Shown: in pieces, positions 29,924 through 43,165 of the stretch | How positions within the stretch are numbered: position 1 is the stretch's first letter | How the letters are laid out: every line of letters starts with the position of its first letter | From: DASUAS01 sp963809795 | GTDB taxonomy: Bacteria > Actinomycetota > Acidimicrobiia > IMCC26256 > DASPTH01 | DNA length: 64,000 nucleotides | Direction of reading: 5' to 3' | Assembly (NCBI GenBank): GCA_963809795.1 | Contig: CAWELN010000006.1 | Coordinates: 372,001 to 436,000, forward strand | Made by a program: the position numbers and the translations under genes | Notes under the pieces: model-generated | The model's input: the letters and a program-made list of their open reading frames with translations, nothing else | Told to the model about the DNA's origin: nothing | The model's database searches: none

Positions 29924-30640
29924 GTGAACCTGTACCGGGACCAGGGGGTCGTGCTGCGCACGATCAAGCTGGGGGAGACCGACCGCATCGTCACCATCCT
30001 CACGCAGGGTCACGGGAAGATCCGGGCGGTGGCGAAGGGCGTGCGGAAGCCGGGGAGCCGCTTCGGCGCCCGGCTCGAGCCGATGAGCCACCTCGCGCTG
30101 CAGTGCTACCGGGGCCGCGAGCTCGACGTGGTCACCCAGACCGAGACCATCGACGCCAACCGCGCCCTGCGCGAGCACTACGGCTGCCTCACCCACGCCA
30201 TCTCGATGCTCGAGGCCACCGACCAGGTCGCCCAGGAGCGCGAGCCCAACCCCGCGCTCTACCGCATGCTCGTCGGCGCGCTGCGCACCCTCGCCGAGCA
30301 CCCCACGCCGCTCGTGAGCGCCGCGTTCTTCTGGAAGCTGCTCTCGCTCGAGGGCTTCCACCCGATGCTCGACCTGTGCGCCCGCTGCGGCGCCGACGAC
30401 GGCCCGTTCACCGCCTTCGACCTCGAGGAGGGGGGCGTGCTCTGCGCGACGTGCGGTCGCTTCACCGGCCGTCGCATCGAGCCCGACACCCTGCAGATGG
30501 TCCGGCGCATCCTGGGCGGCGAGCTGCGCACCGCGCTCGCGGAGCCGCCCGGGCCCACCACGACGGCCACCGAGCGGCTCGCGCTCACCAGCCTGGAGCA
30601 CCATCTGGAGCGCCGTCTGCGCAGCGCCGCGCTGCTCTGA
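29924..30640 (+). CDS. recO: DNA repair protein RecO
   Basis: RecFOR-pathway mediator that anneals ssDNA and loads RecA, 238 aa. The N-terminal OB fold is RDQGVVLRTIKLGETDRIVT and KIRAVAKGVRKPGSRFGARL; the C-terminal zinc site is CARCG ... CATCG. GTG 29924 is placed by the -10 box 6 nt upstream. Confidence 0.95.
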   Translation: MNLYRDQGVVLRTIKLGETDRIVTILTQGHGKIRAVAKGVRKPGSRFGARLEPMSHLALQCYRGRELDVVTQTETIDANRALREHYGCLTHAISMLEATDQVAQEREPNPALYRMLVGALRTLAEHPTPLVSAAFFWKLLSLEGFHPMLDLCARCGADDGPFTAFDLEEGGVLCATCGRFTGRRIEPDTLQMVRRILGGELRTALAEPPGPTTTATERLALTSLEHHLERRLRSAALL

Positions 30641-30680
30641 CCGCCGCGACGCCGAGAAGAGCGCACGAGAACGCCCCCAC

Positions 30681-30686
30681 TAGGAT
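30681..30686 (+). promoter_or_regulatory. -10 box (TAGGAT) of glyS
   Basis: TAGGAT ends 11 nt before ATG 30698, so the 5' leader would be only a few nucleotides. Confidence 0.45.
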
Positions 30687-30697
30687 CGCCCCCCGGT

Positions 30698-32026
30698 ATG
30701 GCCAAGAACGACTTGATGGACCGCGTCGTCAACCTGGCGAAGCGACGCGGCCTGGTCTTCCCCTCGAGCGAGATCTACGGCGGGTTCCGCTCGACCTGGG
30801 ACTACGGCCCCCTCGGTGTGCTCCTCAAGCGCAACGTGAAGGACGCCTGGTGGCGCAGCATGGTGCAGCTGCGCGACGACGTCGTCGGCCTCGACGCCGC
30901 CATCCTCATGGCGCCGAAGGTGTGGGAGGCGAGCGGGCACGTCGCGACGTTCACCGACCCCCTCGTCGACTGCCGCAACTGCAAGGAGCGCTTCCGCGCC
31001 GACGAGCTGCCCGACTCCGGGGCGTGTCCGAACTGCGGCATGAAGGACACCTTCACCGAGGCGCGACAGTTCAACCTCATGTTCAAGACCTTCGTCGGCC
31101 CGGTGGAGGACGACGCTTCGGTGGCGTACCTGCGCCCGGAGACCGCGCAGGGCATCTTCGTGAACTTCGCCAACGTGCAGACGACGACCCGCAAGAAGCC
31201 ACCGTTCGGCATCGCCCAGATCGGCAAGTCGTTCCGCAACGAGATCACGCCGGGCAACTTCGTGTTCCGCACCCGCGAGTTCGAGCAGATGGAGATGGAG
31301 TACTTCGTGCCGCCCGAGGACGGTGCGCAGTGGTACGAGTACTGGTGCCAGGAGCGGTTCCGTTGGTACACCGACCTCGGCATCCCCGAGGACCAGCTCC
31401 GCCTGCGCCCGCACGCCACCGAGGAGCTGTCGCACTACTCGGCCGCCACCTCCGACGTGGAGTTCCTCTACCCGTGGGGCTGGGGCGAGCTCGAGGGCAT
31501 CGCCAACCGCACCGACTACGACCTCACCCAGCACAGCAAGTTCTCCGGTCAGGACCTGACCTACTACGACCAGGAACACGACCGCCGGTACTTCCCGTAC
31601 GTGATCGAGCCGGCCGCCGGCGCCGACCGCGCCACCCTCGCCTTCCTCCTCGCCGCCTACGAGGAGGAGGACGTCGACAACGGCAAGGGCGGCACCGAGA
31701 AGCGGACGGTGCTGCGCCTGCACCACCGACTGGCCCCGATCAAGGTCGCGGTGCTGCCCCTGTCGAAGAACGAGCGGCTGGTGCCGGTGGCCGACGAGGT
31801 GGCGGCCCTGCTCCGGCCGGAGCTGATGATCGATGTCGACGTGGCGGGCTCCATCGGGCGCCGCTACCGTCGACAGGACGAGGTCGGGACCCCGTTGTGC
31901 GTGACCGTCGACTTCGACACCCTCGACGATCGGGCGGTCACCATCCGTGACCGCGACTCCATGACGCAGGAGCGGGTCCCGATCGATGGCCTGCTCGACG
32001 AGCTGAGGAAACGCCTCCAAGCATGA
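30698..32026 (+). CDS. glyS: Glycyl-tRNA synthetase (dimeric, bacterial/eukaryotic-like type)
   Basis: Class II synthetase, 442 aa. SEIYGGFRSTWDYGPLGVLL, motif 2 region FRNEITPGNFVFRTREFEQM, QGIFVNFANVQ and ESGACPNCGMKD-like zinc ribbon (CRNC ... CPNC), then the C-terminal anticodon-binding domain (APIKVAVLPLSKNERLVPVA; GTPLCVTVDFDTLDD). ATG 30698 is set by the typical MAKNDLMDRVVNLAKRRG start. The stop overlaps the next ATG. recO-glyS adjacency is typical in Actinobacteria. Confidence 0.96.
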   Translation: MAKNDLMDRVVNLAKRRGLVFPSSEIYGGFRSTWDYGPLGVLLKRNVKDAWWRSMVQLRDDVVGLDAAILMAPKVWEASGHVATFTDPLVDCRNCKERFRADELPDSGACPNCGMKDTFTEARQFNLMFKTFVGPVEDDASVAYLRPETAQGIFVNFANVQTTTRKKPPFGIAQIGKSFRNEITPGNFVFRTREFEQMEMEYFVPPEDGAQWYEYWCQERFRWYTDLGIPEDQLRLRPHATEELSHYSAATSDVEFLYPWGWGELEGIANRTDYDLTQHSKFSGQDLTYYDQEHDRRYFPYVIEPAAGADRATLAFLLAAYEEEDVDNGKGGTEKRTVLRLHHRLAPIKVAVLPLSKNERLVPVADEVAALLRPELMIDVDVAGSIGRRYRRQDEVGTPLCVTVDFDTLDDRAVTIRDRDSMTQERVPIDGLLDELRKRLQA

Positions 32027-33108
32027 ACGACAACTACTACGAGGAGCTCGGGGTCGAGCCCGGGGCATCGCGCGACGAGATCCGCGACGCGCACCGCCGG
32101 CGGGTCTCCGACCTCGAGGCCGCACGCGAGAAGAAGGGCATCTCCGAATCGCAGCTGCAGGCGAACCGCGACGAGGTCGCGCGCGTCCGCGCCGCGTGGA
32201 ACGTGCTGTCCGACCCGTTCCAGCGCCAGCGCTACGACGCGCAGCTCGACGCGCCGGCCGACGGCGACGTCGAGCTGGTCGACGACGACGACGCCGGACC
32301 GCGGGCGGGCACCGAGCAGCAGCCGACCGGCTGGCGGAAGTTGCTCGCGCCGCCGCCGCCGAAGGAGAACGCGGGCGGCGCCAAGAACGGCAACGGCAAG
32401 AAGGCGGCGCAGCCGACGAACCGGCGCAACCGGCCCGAGCCGACGATCGTCCTGCCCGAAGGCATGCAGCTCGCCGAACCGCGGCAGCGGGGCATGGCGA
32501 TGCTGTTCGACATCGCCGTCCTCTTGGTGATCTACACCGGCATCAGCTTCCTCCTGCCCGCGGTGATCCAGAGCGATTACTCCGACATCGTCAAGCAGAT
32601 CGACAAGGTCGGCACGCTCCACGACAAGCAGAACGACCTCAACGACGCCAAGACCGCCAAGGACAAGGCCTCGGCCCAGACGGCCGTCGACAAGGCCGAG
32701 AAGGACGTGAAGGACGCCGGGATCAAGGTGCCGCCGAGCACCGCCAAGGCCTCCGACAAGAAGGAGACCGAGCTGCGCGACAGCATCGTGGGCACCCAGT
32801 ACGCGATCGCGGTCACCATCCTCGTCCTCGGCCTGCTCTATCTCGTGCCGTCGACCGCACGTACGGGGCAGACGTTCGGGATGCGCAACCGCCGGATCAA
32901 GGTGGTGCGCGTCGACGGGTCGCCGGTCACGTGGTGGGCGGCGTTCGTCCGCTTCTTCATCCCGTTGGCCATCGCGTTCGTGCTCCTGATCCCGCTGTCG
33001 ACGCTGGCACCGCTGCTCGGCCTGGCCATCGTCGGGTGGAGCTTCTTCGACCGCAACCGTCAGGGCATCCACGACAAGCTCGCCCGAACGGTCGTCGTCG
33101 CCGCGTAG
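32023..33108 (+). CDS. J-domain-like protein fused to RDD membrane domain
   Basis: 361 aa. The N-terminus looks like a J domain (NYYEELGVEPGASRDEIRDA, WNVLSDPFQRQRYDAQLD), but the HPD tripeptide is missing (AHRRRVSDLEA), so Hsp70 stimulation is unlikely. A charged linker leads to an RDD domain with three hydrophobic segments (AMLFDIAVLLVIYTGISFLL; GTQYAIAVTILVLGLLYLVP; VRFFIPLAIAFVLLIPLSTL) and the RTGQTFGMRNRRIKVV motif. Between segments 1 and 2 lies a Lys/Asp/Ala-rich helix (about 60 residues, coiled-coil-like). Coupled to glyS by a 4-bp overlap; role unknown. Confidence 0.85.
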   Translation: MNDNYYEELGVEPGASRDEIRDAHRRRVSDLEAAREKKGISESQLQANRDEVARVRAAWNVLSDPFQRQRYDAQLDAPADGDVELVDDDDAGPRAGTEQQPTGWRKLLAPPPPKENAGGAKNGNGKKAAQPTNRRNRPEPTIVLPEGMQLAEPRQRGMAMLFDIAVLLVIYTGISFLLPAVIQSDYSDIVKQIDKVGTLHDKQNDLNDAKTAKDKASAQTAVDKAEKDVKDAGIKVPPSTAKASDKKETELRDSIVGTQYAIAVTILVLGLLYLVPSTARTGQTFGMRNRRIKVVRVDGSPVTWWAAFVRFFIPLAIAFVLLIPLSTLAPLLGLAIVGWSFFDRNRQGIHDKLARTVVVAA

Positions 33109-33157
33109 TCTCGAATCTCGCGATCCTGATCACACCCGGTCAGACTGGAGTTGAGCT

Positions 33158-35791
<2,634 letters not shown>

Positions 35792-35824
35792 CGCTCGGGA
35801 GTCGTTCCTCTGCGGTCCCCCGGC

Positions 35825-35843
35825 GCGGGATCCGACTTCCCGC
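35825..35843 (+). terminator. Hairpin after ppdK, abutting the next promoter
   Basis: GCGGGA - 7 nt - TCCCGC, 33 bp after the ppdK stop. The right arm directly touches the TAGGTT -10 box (35844), so it could end ppdK transcription or act as an operator for the next gene. Confidence 0.4.
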
Positions 35844-35849
35844 TAGGTT
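35844..35849 (+). promoter_or_regulatory. -10 box (TAGGTT), leaderless promoter
   Basis: TAGGTT ends 7 nt before ATG 35857 of the small membrane protein. Confidence 0.5.
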
Positions 35850-35856
35850 GTCGGCG

Positions 35857-36264
35857 ATGACGCGCCCGCAGCTGACGGAGAGCGGACGCTTCCGATGGGA
35901 TCGTCAGTTCGCCCGCACGGACGCATGGACCGGCACGACCTCGCGTCGCTGCGTCGATCTGCTCGTGATGCTGGGCATCGCCGCGGCCGTCGTCGACGTG
36001 GCGACCACCTACGTCGCCCTGGCCGTGTCGAACCACGTCGAACGCAATCCGGTCATGCGAGCGGCGTTCGACAACGTCGGCCTCGTGCCCGTTCTCGTGG
36101 TCAACCTCGCGCTGCGCGTGGCGATCCTCGTCTGCCTCGCCTACATCGCGGTCCGCGCCCGGCGTCCGGCGATCCGGTGGGTCGCCGCGGGCACCATCGG
36201 CGTGGTCGCGGTCTGGTGGTGCGTCGTCGTCTTCGCCAACGCGGTCGCCCTCGGCCGGGCCTGA
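35857..36264 (+). CDS. Small membrane protein, DUF5658-like
   Basis: 135 aa with three hydrophobic segments (DLLVMLGIAAAVVDVATTYV; VPVLVVNLALRVAILVCLAY; WVAAGTIGVVAVWWCVVVFA). The D-x4-T-x(n)-ERNP pattern in DVATTYVAL and SNHVERNPVMRA resembles DUF5658. Function unknown. The leaderless promoter decides ATG 35857. Confidence 0.7.
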   Translation: MTRPQLTESGRFRWDRQFARTDAWTGTTSRRCVDLLVMLGIAAAVVDVATTYVALAVSNHVERNPVMRAAFDNVGLVPVLVVNLALRVAILVCLAYIAVRARRPAIRWVAAGTIGVVAVWWCVVVFANAVALGRA

Positions 36265-36290
36265 GCGCGATGAGTGTCGCACCCCGGTCG

Positions 36291-36296
36291 TAAGTT
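36291..36296 (+). promoter_or_regulatory. -10 box (TAAGTT), leaderless promoter of dgt
   Basis: TAAGTT ends 6 nt before ATG 36303. Confidence 0.45.
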
Positions 36297-36302
36297 CGGA
36301 CC

Positions 36303-37391
36303 ATGACCGACGTCGTCGCTGCCCCGCTCACCCGCCGCGCCCACGAGGGCGCCGAGGCCTTCGTCGGCGCGCCGGTACGCCACCGGGAGGAGCGGGAGGC
36401 CGAGCTGGCGGTCATGCTGGCCCCGGGGGCGACCCGGCCGGTGGGCGCCGGGGTGCGGTTGCGCCCGGAGGCGCCCGACCCGCTGCGGCTCTGCTTCGAG
36501 CGCGACCTCGACCGGATCAAGCACTCACGGCCCTGGCGGCGCCTGGCCGGCAAGTGCCAGGTGTTCGTCGCCCCGGAGAACGACCACCTCCGCACCCGCC
36601 TCACCCATGCGGTCGAGGTCGCCCAGGTCGCCACCGGGATCGCCCGGGCCGCCAACCTGTGCCTGCCGCTCACCGAGGCCATCGCGCTCGCCCACGACTG
36701 CGGCCACGGCCCCGCGGGCCACGCCTCCGAGGATGCGTTCTCGCCGTTCCTCCCGGGCGGCGGCTACGACCACGCGGTCTACGGCGCCGACGTCACCCTC
36801 CTGCCGCTCAACCTGTGCGTGGAGACGCTCGACGGCGTGCGCAACCACTCGTGGCGCCGGCCCGCACCGTCGACGCCCGAGGGCGAGGTGGTCGCGTGGG
36901 CGGACCGGATCGCGTACGTCTGCCACGACTTCGAAGACGCCGTCCGGGCAGGGATCCTCGAGCCCGCCGACCTGCCCCCGGCGGTGCGCGACGTCGTCGG
37001 CGCCCGGCCGTCGGAGCAGATCGGCGCGTTCATGCAGGCGGTGCTGGACGCCGTCGACCTCACCGGCGCGGTCGGGATGACCGAGCCCGCCGCGGGCGCG
37101 CTCGCCGACTTCCGCGCCTTCAACTTCGAGCGGATCTACCTGCGCCCGGCCGCGCGCCGTCAGGCGGCGCGGGTCGTGCGCCTGCTCGGTGATCTGGTCG
37201 AGCACTTCGCCGACGCGCCGCGCCGGATCCCGATGGTGCGCGACGGCGAGGTGCCGGCACCGGTCGCGGGCTCGCCCGAAGCCGCCGCGCTGGCGGTGCA
37301 CCACGTGAGCGGCATGACCGACCGCTACGCGCTCGGGCTCGGCGTCGAGCTGCTCGGGTGGCGGCCCGACGACCTTCCCCGCGGCGTGTGA
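36303..37391 (+). CDS. dgt: dGTP triphosphohydrolase-like HD protein
   Basis: 362 aa. HD-domain metal site residues lie in RTRLTHAVEVAQVATG and ALAHDCGHGPAGHASEDAF, with a later Asp in VAWADRIAYVCHDFEDA. The N-terminal RIKHSRPWRRLAGKCQVFV is family-typical. The enzyme cleaves dNTPs to deoxynucleosides and triphosphate. dgt-dnaG-rpoD is a conserved actinobacterial order. Confidence 0.92.
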   Translation: MTDVVAAPLTRRAHEGAEAFVGAPVRHREEREAELAVMLAPGATRPVGAGVRLRPEAPDPLRLCFERDLDRIKHSRPWRRLAGKCQVFVAPENDHLRTRLTHAVEVAQVATGIARAANLCLPLTEAIALAHDCGHGPAGHASEDAFSPFLPGGGYDHAVYGADVTLLPLNLCVETLDGVRNHSWRRPAPSTPEGEVVAWADRIAYVCHDFEDAVRAGILEPADLPPAVRDVVGARPSEQIGAFMQAVLDAVDLTGAVGMTEPAAGALADFRAFNFERIYLRPAARRQAARVVRLLGDLVEHFADAPRRIPMVRDGEVPAPVAGSPEAAALAVHHVSGMTDRYALGLGVELLGWRPDDLPRGV

Positions 37392-37423
37392 AACGCGTCG
37401 ACGCGCCGGCGCCGCCCCGGCCA

Positions 37424-37429
37424 TAGGCT
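37424..37429 (+). promoter_or_regulatory. -10 box (TAGGCT) of dnaG
   Basis: TAGGCT ends 9 nt before ATG 37439; same hexamer as upstream of the FolP2-like gene. Confidence 0.5.
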
Positions 37430-37438
37430 CGCAGCCCG

Positions 37439-39264
37439 ATGGGCATCCTCGACGAAGACGTGGCCCGGGTCCGGGACGCCACCGATCTCGTCGCCCTGGC
37501 CAGCGAGCACCTCGCGCTGAAGCGGGTGGGCAAGCGCATGGTCGGCCTGTGCCCGTTCCACGCCGAGAAGACGCCGTCGTTCGGGATCAACCCCGAGCTG
37601 AACCTCTACTTCTGCCACGGTTGCCAGGCGAGCGGCGACGCGATCACGTTCGTGCGCGAGGTCGAGCACCTCGACTTCGTCGACGCGGTGGAACGGCTGG
37701 CGTCCCGCGCCGGCATCACCCTGCGCTACGACGACAAGGCGATCGCCAAGGACCGCACCAAGAAGCAACGGTTGGCGGAGGCGGTCGCGGGCGCGATCGC
37801 GTTCTACCACGAGCTGTTGCTGCAGTCGGCCGACGGCGGTCTCGCGCGCCGCTACCTGCGCTCGCGCGGCTTCGACGGCGACGCGGCGCGGCAGTTCCAA
37901 CTCGGCTGGGCGCCCGACGCGTGGGACCAGCTGAGCGTGCACCTGCAACGGCAGAAGTTCGCGCGCGACGACATCGTCGACGCCGGCCTCGCGTTCGTGA
38001 ACAAGGTGAACAAGCTGCAGGACCAGTTCCGCGCCCGCCTCATGTTCCCGATCTACGACTCGCGCGGCGAGGCGGCGGGATTCGGCGGGCGCGCGCTCGG
38101 TGCCGACGGCCCGAAGTACAAGAACTCGCCCGAGACGCCGATCTACCAGAAGAGTCGGCTGCTGTACGGCCTCAACTGGGCGAAGGGCGAGATCGTCGCG
38201 CGGGGCGAGGTCGTGATCTGCGAGGGCTACACCGACGTCATGGCCTTCGCGCTCGCGGGCGCACCCAACGCGGTTGCCACGTGCGGCACCGCGCTCGCCG
38301 ACGACCACTTCCAGATCCTGAAGAACCTTGCTCGGAAGGTGGTGCTCGCGTACGACTCGGATGCCGCCGGCCAGGGCGCGGCGGAGAAGTGGTACGGGTG
38401 GGAGCAGCACTACGAGATCCAGCTGCAGGTCGCCGACCTCCCGGCCGGTCGCGATCCCGCCGACGTCTGGCACGACGACCCGCAACAGCTGCTGCATGCG
38501 CTCGAGCGCGCCACGCCGTTCCTGCAGTTCCGGCTCGACCGCGTGCTCCAGGCCGCCGATCTCGCCACGCTCGAGGGGCGGGCGCGCGCGGCCGAGTCAG
38601 GGGCGGCCATCGTCGCGCAGCACCCGAGCGACCTCGTACGCGACCAGTACGTCATGAAGCTGGCGGGCGAGCTCGACATCGACGCCGACCGGCTCCGCGA
38701 GACGGTGGCGCGCCTCCGACGTGAACCCAGCGCGTCGCCGGCGCCGCGCCGCGCGCCGGCATCCTCGTCCGCCCCGGCGCCCGAGCGCCCGCGTCCGCCG
38801 ACGCGCGTCGACCGGCGGGAGCTCGACGTGCTGCTGTACGCGGTGCACGAACCCGAGCTCGTCGTCGACTGGCTCGACGCGCGGCTGTTCGCCGATCCCG
38901 TCACGCGCGGCGCGTTCGAGGTGATCGCGTCGACCGACGACTTCCACCGCGCGCTCGCCGAGAGCGACGGTGCGGTGCACGAGCTGCTGGAGCGCGTCGC
39001 GGTCGAAGAGCCGGTTGCGTCCGACGAACCCGAGACGTTGCGCGCGCATCTGATGGCGAACACCATCGGTCCGGCCGCGCAACGGGCGCTGGTGGGGATG
39101 CTACGCGCCCACGACGAGCGCGCCACGTCGCTGAAATTGCTCCTGGACGCGCTCGCCCACGCGCGTGAGATGGGCGACTGGGAAGCCGTCCAGGAGCGCG
39201 GATTCGAGTTGCTAGGGTGGGTCGGCGAAGAAGCACGCGGGGCAGCCCCAGCGAGAGAGACACG

Positions 39265-39268
<4 letters not shown>
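37439..39268 (+). CDS. dnaG: DNA primase
   Basis: 609 aa. A CHC2 zinc finger (LCPFHAEKTPSF, YFCHGCQASGDAITFV), catalytic core (LGWAPDAWDQL, FPIYDSRGEAAGFGGRALG, PKYKNSPETPIYQKSRLLYG), TOPRIM (VVICEGYTDVMAFALAG, VLAYDSDAAGQGAAEK) and the DnaB-binding C-terminal domain after a Pro/Ala linker. ATG 37439 is decided by the -10 box. The stop overlaps the rpoD GTG. Confidence 0.97.
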
Positions 39269-40593
<1,325 letters not shown>

Positions 40594-40783
40594 TCCGTCC
40601 CGCGGCCGCAGAGACGGCCCCGACAGCGTTCACCTCGAATTCACTGCGGCGTGGTCTTGCGTCCGCCAGGCACTTCCTACGTTGTGTCGCACAGCGGACT
40701 CCGAGGCAGCCGACTTTTCCTACCCCCCTGGCGAATGAAGCGACTCCGGGGTTCCGCTGACGGGTGTTGAGGCACCGCGCAGG

Positions 40784-40803
40784 GGCCCGGCTACGGCCGG
40801 GCC
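40784..40803 (+). terminator. Hairpin terminator downstream of rpoD
   Basis: GGCCCGGC - TACG - GCCGGGCC, a perfect 8-bp GC stem with a tetraloop and no T tail, about 190 bp after the rpoD stop. The 268-bp interval 40594-40860 holds no other gene I can support. Confidence 0.65.
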
Positions 40804-40860
40804 TCGTCGCGCACGGAGCTTCGTCGATTACGGAGATCGTCTTTCGGGCAGAAACGACGT

Positions 40861-41121
40861 ATGACGGTGTTCGAGTTCACCTGTCGTGACTGCGGCTCGT
40901 TCGAGGTGGTCCCGGTGGGAGACCTTCTTCGCCACCTCGCCCGCGAGCCCGCGTTCCGGTGCCCCGAGTGCGGCGCACCCGTGTCCGTCGATGTGCTCTC
41001 CAACTTCGAGCCGAGCGACGAGGCCTGGTTCTCCGCCTTGAAGCGCCACCCCGATCCTGACCGCCCACGTCGGGAGCGGGTGCTCGAGGCCAGGGCCCCG
41101 AGTTCGTCACGGGTTGCCTGA
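40861..41121 (+). CDS. Small zinc-ribbon protein (FmdB-like)
   Basis: 86 aa. Two CxxC knuckles (EFTCRDCGSFE and AFRCPECGAPV) about 25 residues apart match FmdB-type regulatory zinc ribbons, followed by an acidic/aromatic stretch and a basic tail. No neighbour on the same strand suggests a role. ATG 40861 is the first start. Confidence 0.65.
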   Translation: MTVFEFTCRDCGSFEVVPVGDLLRHLAREPAFRCPECGAPVSVDVLSNFEPSDEAWFSALKRHPDPDRPRRERVLEARAPSSSRVA

Positions 41122-41158
41122 CCGCGGCGAACTTGCCGAGACAAGGCGGCGGTGACCG

Positions 41159-41884
41159 TCAGTCGGGCCGCCGCGCGACAGACGAGAAGAATGCCTCGTA
41201 GGCCGCGACCAGATCGTCGTCGGAGGGGAGGGTCACCGGATCGACGAGGGTCTTCGCGTGCATCAGCGCGAACTGGCCGGCCCGGGCGATGTCGGAGGCG
41301 AGCGCGGCGACGAACGCGTCGAGCTCGGAATCGGGAAGCGCACGGTTTACGAGTCCGTACCGTTCCGCCATCGCGCCGTCGAACGGCTGCGAACCGAGGA
41401 TGACCTCGAGCGTCCGTGCCCGCCCGATGAGCGCAGGGAGTCGGGGCACGGCGCCGCCGCCGGGGCCGTAGCCGACGTGGACCCCGATCTGCTGGATGGA
41501 CGCCCGCTCGAAGCTGGCGAACCGAAGATCGCACGCGAGCGCGAACTCGTTGCCGCACCCGAGGGCAACGCCGCGAATGACGGCGATGCTCACTACGGGC
41601 AGCCTCGCCAGACGCACCGTGAGGTCGAGCCAGGGCGGCAACCCGGTCGGACCCGGCTCCGACGGTGTGTCCGCGGCACGGGTCATGTCGTAGGGGCCGA
41701 GGAAGTGTTCCGGGATCGCGCTGTCGAAGACCACGACCTTGACGTCCGGATCGGCTTCGAGCTGCCCGACGAGCGCCTGCAGCTTGAGGATCATCTCCGG
41801 GTCGACTTTGTTGAGGGGCGGGTTGTCGAACGTGACCAGCCACAGCTCGGGACGTTCGACGGTGACGGTGAAGCTGTCGGGCAT
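41159..41884 (-). CDS. Enoyl-CoA hydratase/isomerase-family protein lacking one catalytic Glu
   Basis: 241-aa crotonase fold. The oxyanion-hole region is VVSIAVIRGVALGCGNEFAL, then ACDLRFASFERASIQQIGVH and GYGPGGGAVPRLPALIG. The first catalytic Glu (in GNEFAL) is present, but the position of the second, usually in QPE, reads QIG, so plain hydratase chemistry is doubtful. The N-terminus LVTFDNPPLNKVDPEMILKL is typical. ATG 41884. It stands alone, convergent with the zinc-ribbon gene; 240 bp upstream (41885-42124) hold no gene I can support. Confidence 0.85.
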   Translation of the reverse strand: MPDSFTVTVERPELWLVTFDNPPLNKVDPEMILKLQALVGQLEADPDVKVVVFDSAIPEHFLGPYDMTRAADTPSEPGPTGLPPWLDLTVRLARLPVVSIAVIRGVALGCGNEFALACDLRFASFERASIQQIGVHVGYGPGGGAVPRLPALIGRARTLEVILGSQPFDGAMAERYGLVNRALPDSELDAFVAALASDIARAGQFALMHAKTLVDPVTLPSDDDLVAAYEAFFSSVARRPD

Positions 41885-42124
41885 GGCGGTCTCCTCGTTG
41901 GTCTTGGAATCCGCGTGGCCCCTGGCCTCGTGCCCTGAGGTCGGGATCGAGCGGACCTCGCGTAGCAGTTGCTCAGCGAGCTCCCGGCACTCCGGGTCGT
42001 CAAGTTATCTCGGTGACGGTTCGAGCTTTCGGGTGGCGGCAAACCGTTCTCGCGCGGCGCCGAACGATCAGGCCCGCTAGCTTGCCGACGGTCCCTTCCG
42101 GTCGCGCGGTACCGAGGTTCGACG

Positions 42125-42874
42125 ATGGCGGAGACGACGGCCGACGAGAAGCGCCGGCGGATGCAGGCGTTCAGCTGGTACCACACCGTGGACCTTGGCG
42201 ATGGCGTCCTGACCCCTGGTCAATACGATCATCGCGATGTGCTCGCCAGTTACGGCATACCTGCCGTTCTGGCCGGAAAGACGGTGTTGGATGTCGGGCC
42301 AGCGCACGGATTCTTCGCATTTGAATTCGAGAACCGCGGCGCAAGTCGCGTTGCAACGCTCGAACTGCCGACTTGGACCGCCCACGATGGCAGCCATGCG
42401 CTGAAAGCCGCTTTTGAGGACGACGCGGCGGACGAGCACCACGAGGCATACCTACACGACGCCTTGCGCTTCGCCATACAGGCCCGCAACTCGCGAGTCG
42501 AGCAGCTCTTCGGCAACGTCTACGACTTGGCTCCCGAGACCTACGGCACCTTCGACGTGGTCTTCTGCGGCAGCATGCTCCTCCACATCACTGACCCGCT
42601 CCGAGCGCTGTACGCCATCCGCAGCATCACGACCGAGAACGCTCTGATCGCGACCTCGATCGACGCCAGCCGGTGGAGACGACGTACCCCCCGAGCCGTC
42701 TTCTATGGCCAAGTGGATGGTCAGACCTTCTGGGCGCCGAACATGGCATGCCTCGAACGATGGGCACTCGCCGCCGGATTCGCGCGGGTCGATCGGGTCT
42801 CGGAGTTCCGTCTCCGAACCGTCGACGGACAGTTCGACCAGCCCCACGGAGTCATTCGAGCCTGGGTGAAGTAG
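42125..42874 (+). CDS. Class I SAM-dependent methyltransferase
   Basis: 249 aa. SAM-binding motif I is KTVLDVGPAHGFFAFEFENR, followed by RVATLELPTWTAHDG and motif IV-like FDVVFCGSMLLHITDPLRAL. The N-terminal FSWYHTVDLGDGVLTPGQYD recalls DUF1698/CmoB-type methyltransferases, but the substrate cannot be assigned. GAGG lies 7 nt before ATG 42125; a TAGCTT box at 42078-42083 may be the -10. By eye, codon third positions are less strictly G/C than in neighbouring genes, which may mean acquisition by transfer. Confidence 0.85.
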   Translation: MAETTADEKRRRMQAFSWYHTVDLGDGVLTPGQYDHRDVLASYGIPAVLAGKTVLDVGPAHGFFAFEFENRGASRVATLELPTWTAHDGSHALKAAFEDDAADEHHEAYLHDALRFAIQARNSRVEQLFGNVYDLAPETYGTFDVVFCGSMLLHITDPLRALYAIRSITTENALIATSIDASRWRRRTPRAVFYGQVDGQTFWAPNMACLERWALAAGFARVDRVSEFRLRTVDGQFDQPHGVIRAWVK

Positions 42875-43091
42875 TTCATCAGCCGGTCGGCGGCGCCCTG
42901 CGGAAGCCCGACGGTGTACGCGGGAGCACGTTCGTCGTTCCAAACTGGCGGATGCGGTTGGATGGCGACCGTATCCTCGGACCGGCCCCTGCGGGCCACG
43001 GATCACCGGAAATCGGACCACGCGTCCTCGATGATGTCGCGCCGCCGACCAAGGATCGGCCGAGAGACCAAGAACTGCAAGGCGTTGCAAC

Positions 43092-43164
43092 GGGGCCGTA
43101 GCTCAGTGGTCAGAGCAGGGGACTCATAATCCCTCGGTCGAAGGTTCGATCCCTTCCGGCCCCA
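43092..43164 (+). tRNA. tRNA with CAT anticodon (probably tRNA-Ile2 or elongator Met)
   Basis: Cloverleaf read directly: acceptor GGGGCCG/CGGCCCC (43092-43098/43157-43163), discriminator A 43164, D arm GCTC/GAGC, anticodon arm GGGGA-CTCATAA-TCCCT with CAT at 43125-43127, T arm GAAGG-TTCGATC-CCTTC. CCA is not encoded. The D arm and anticodon arm resemble E. coli tRNA-Ile2 (lysidine-modified CAT), so Ile2 is favoured over Met. The 217 bp before it hold no gene I can support. Confidence 0.95.
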
Positions 43165-43165
43165 C

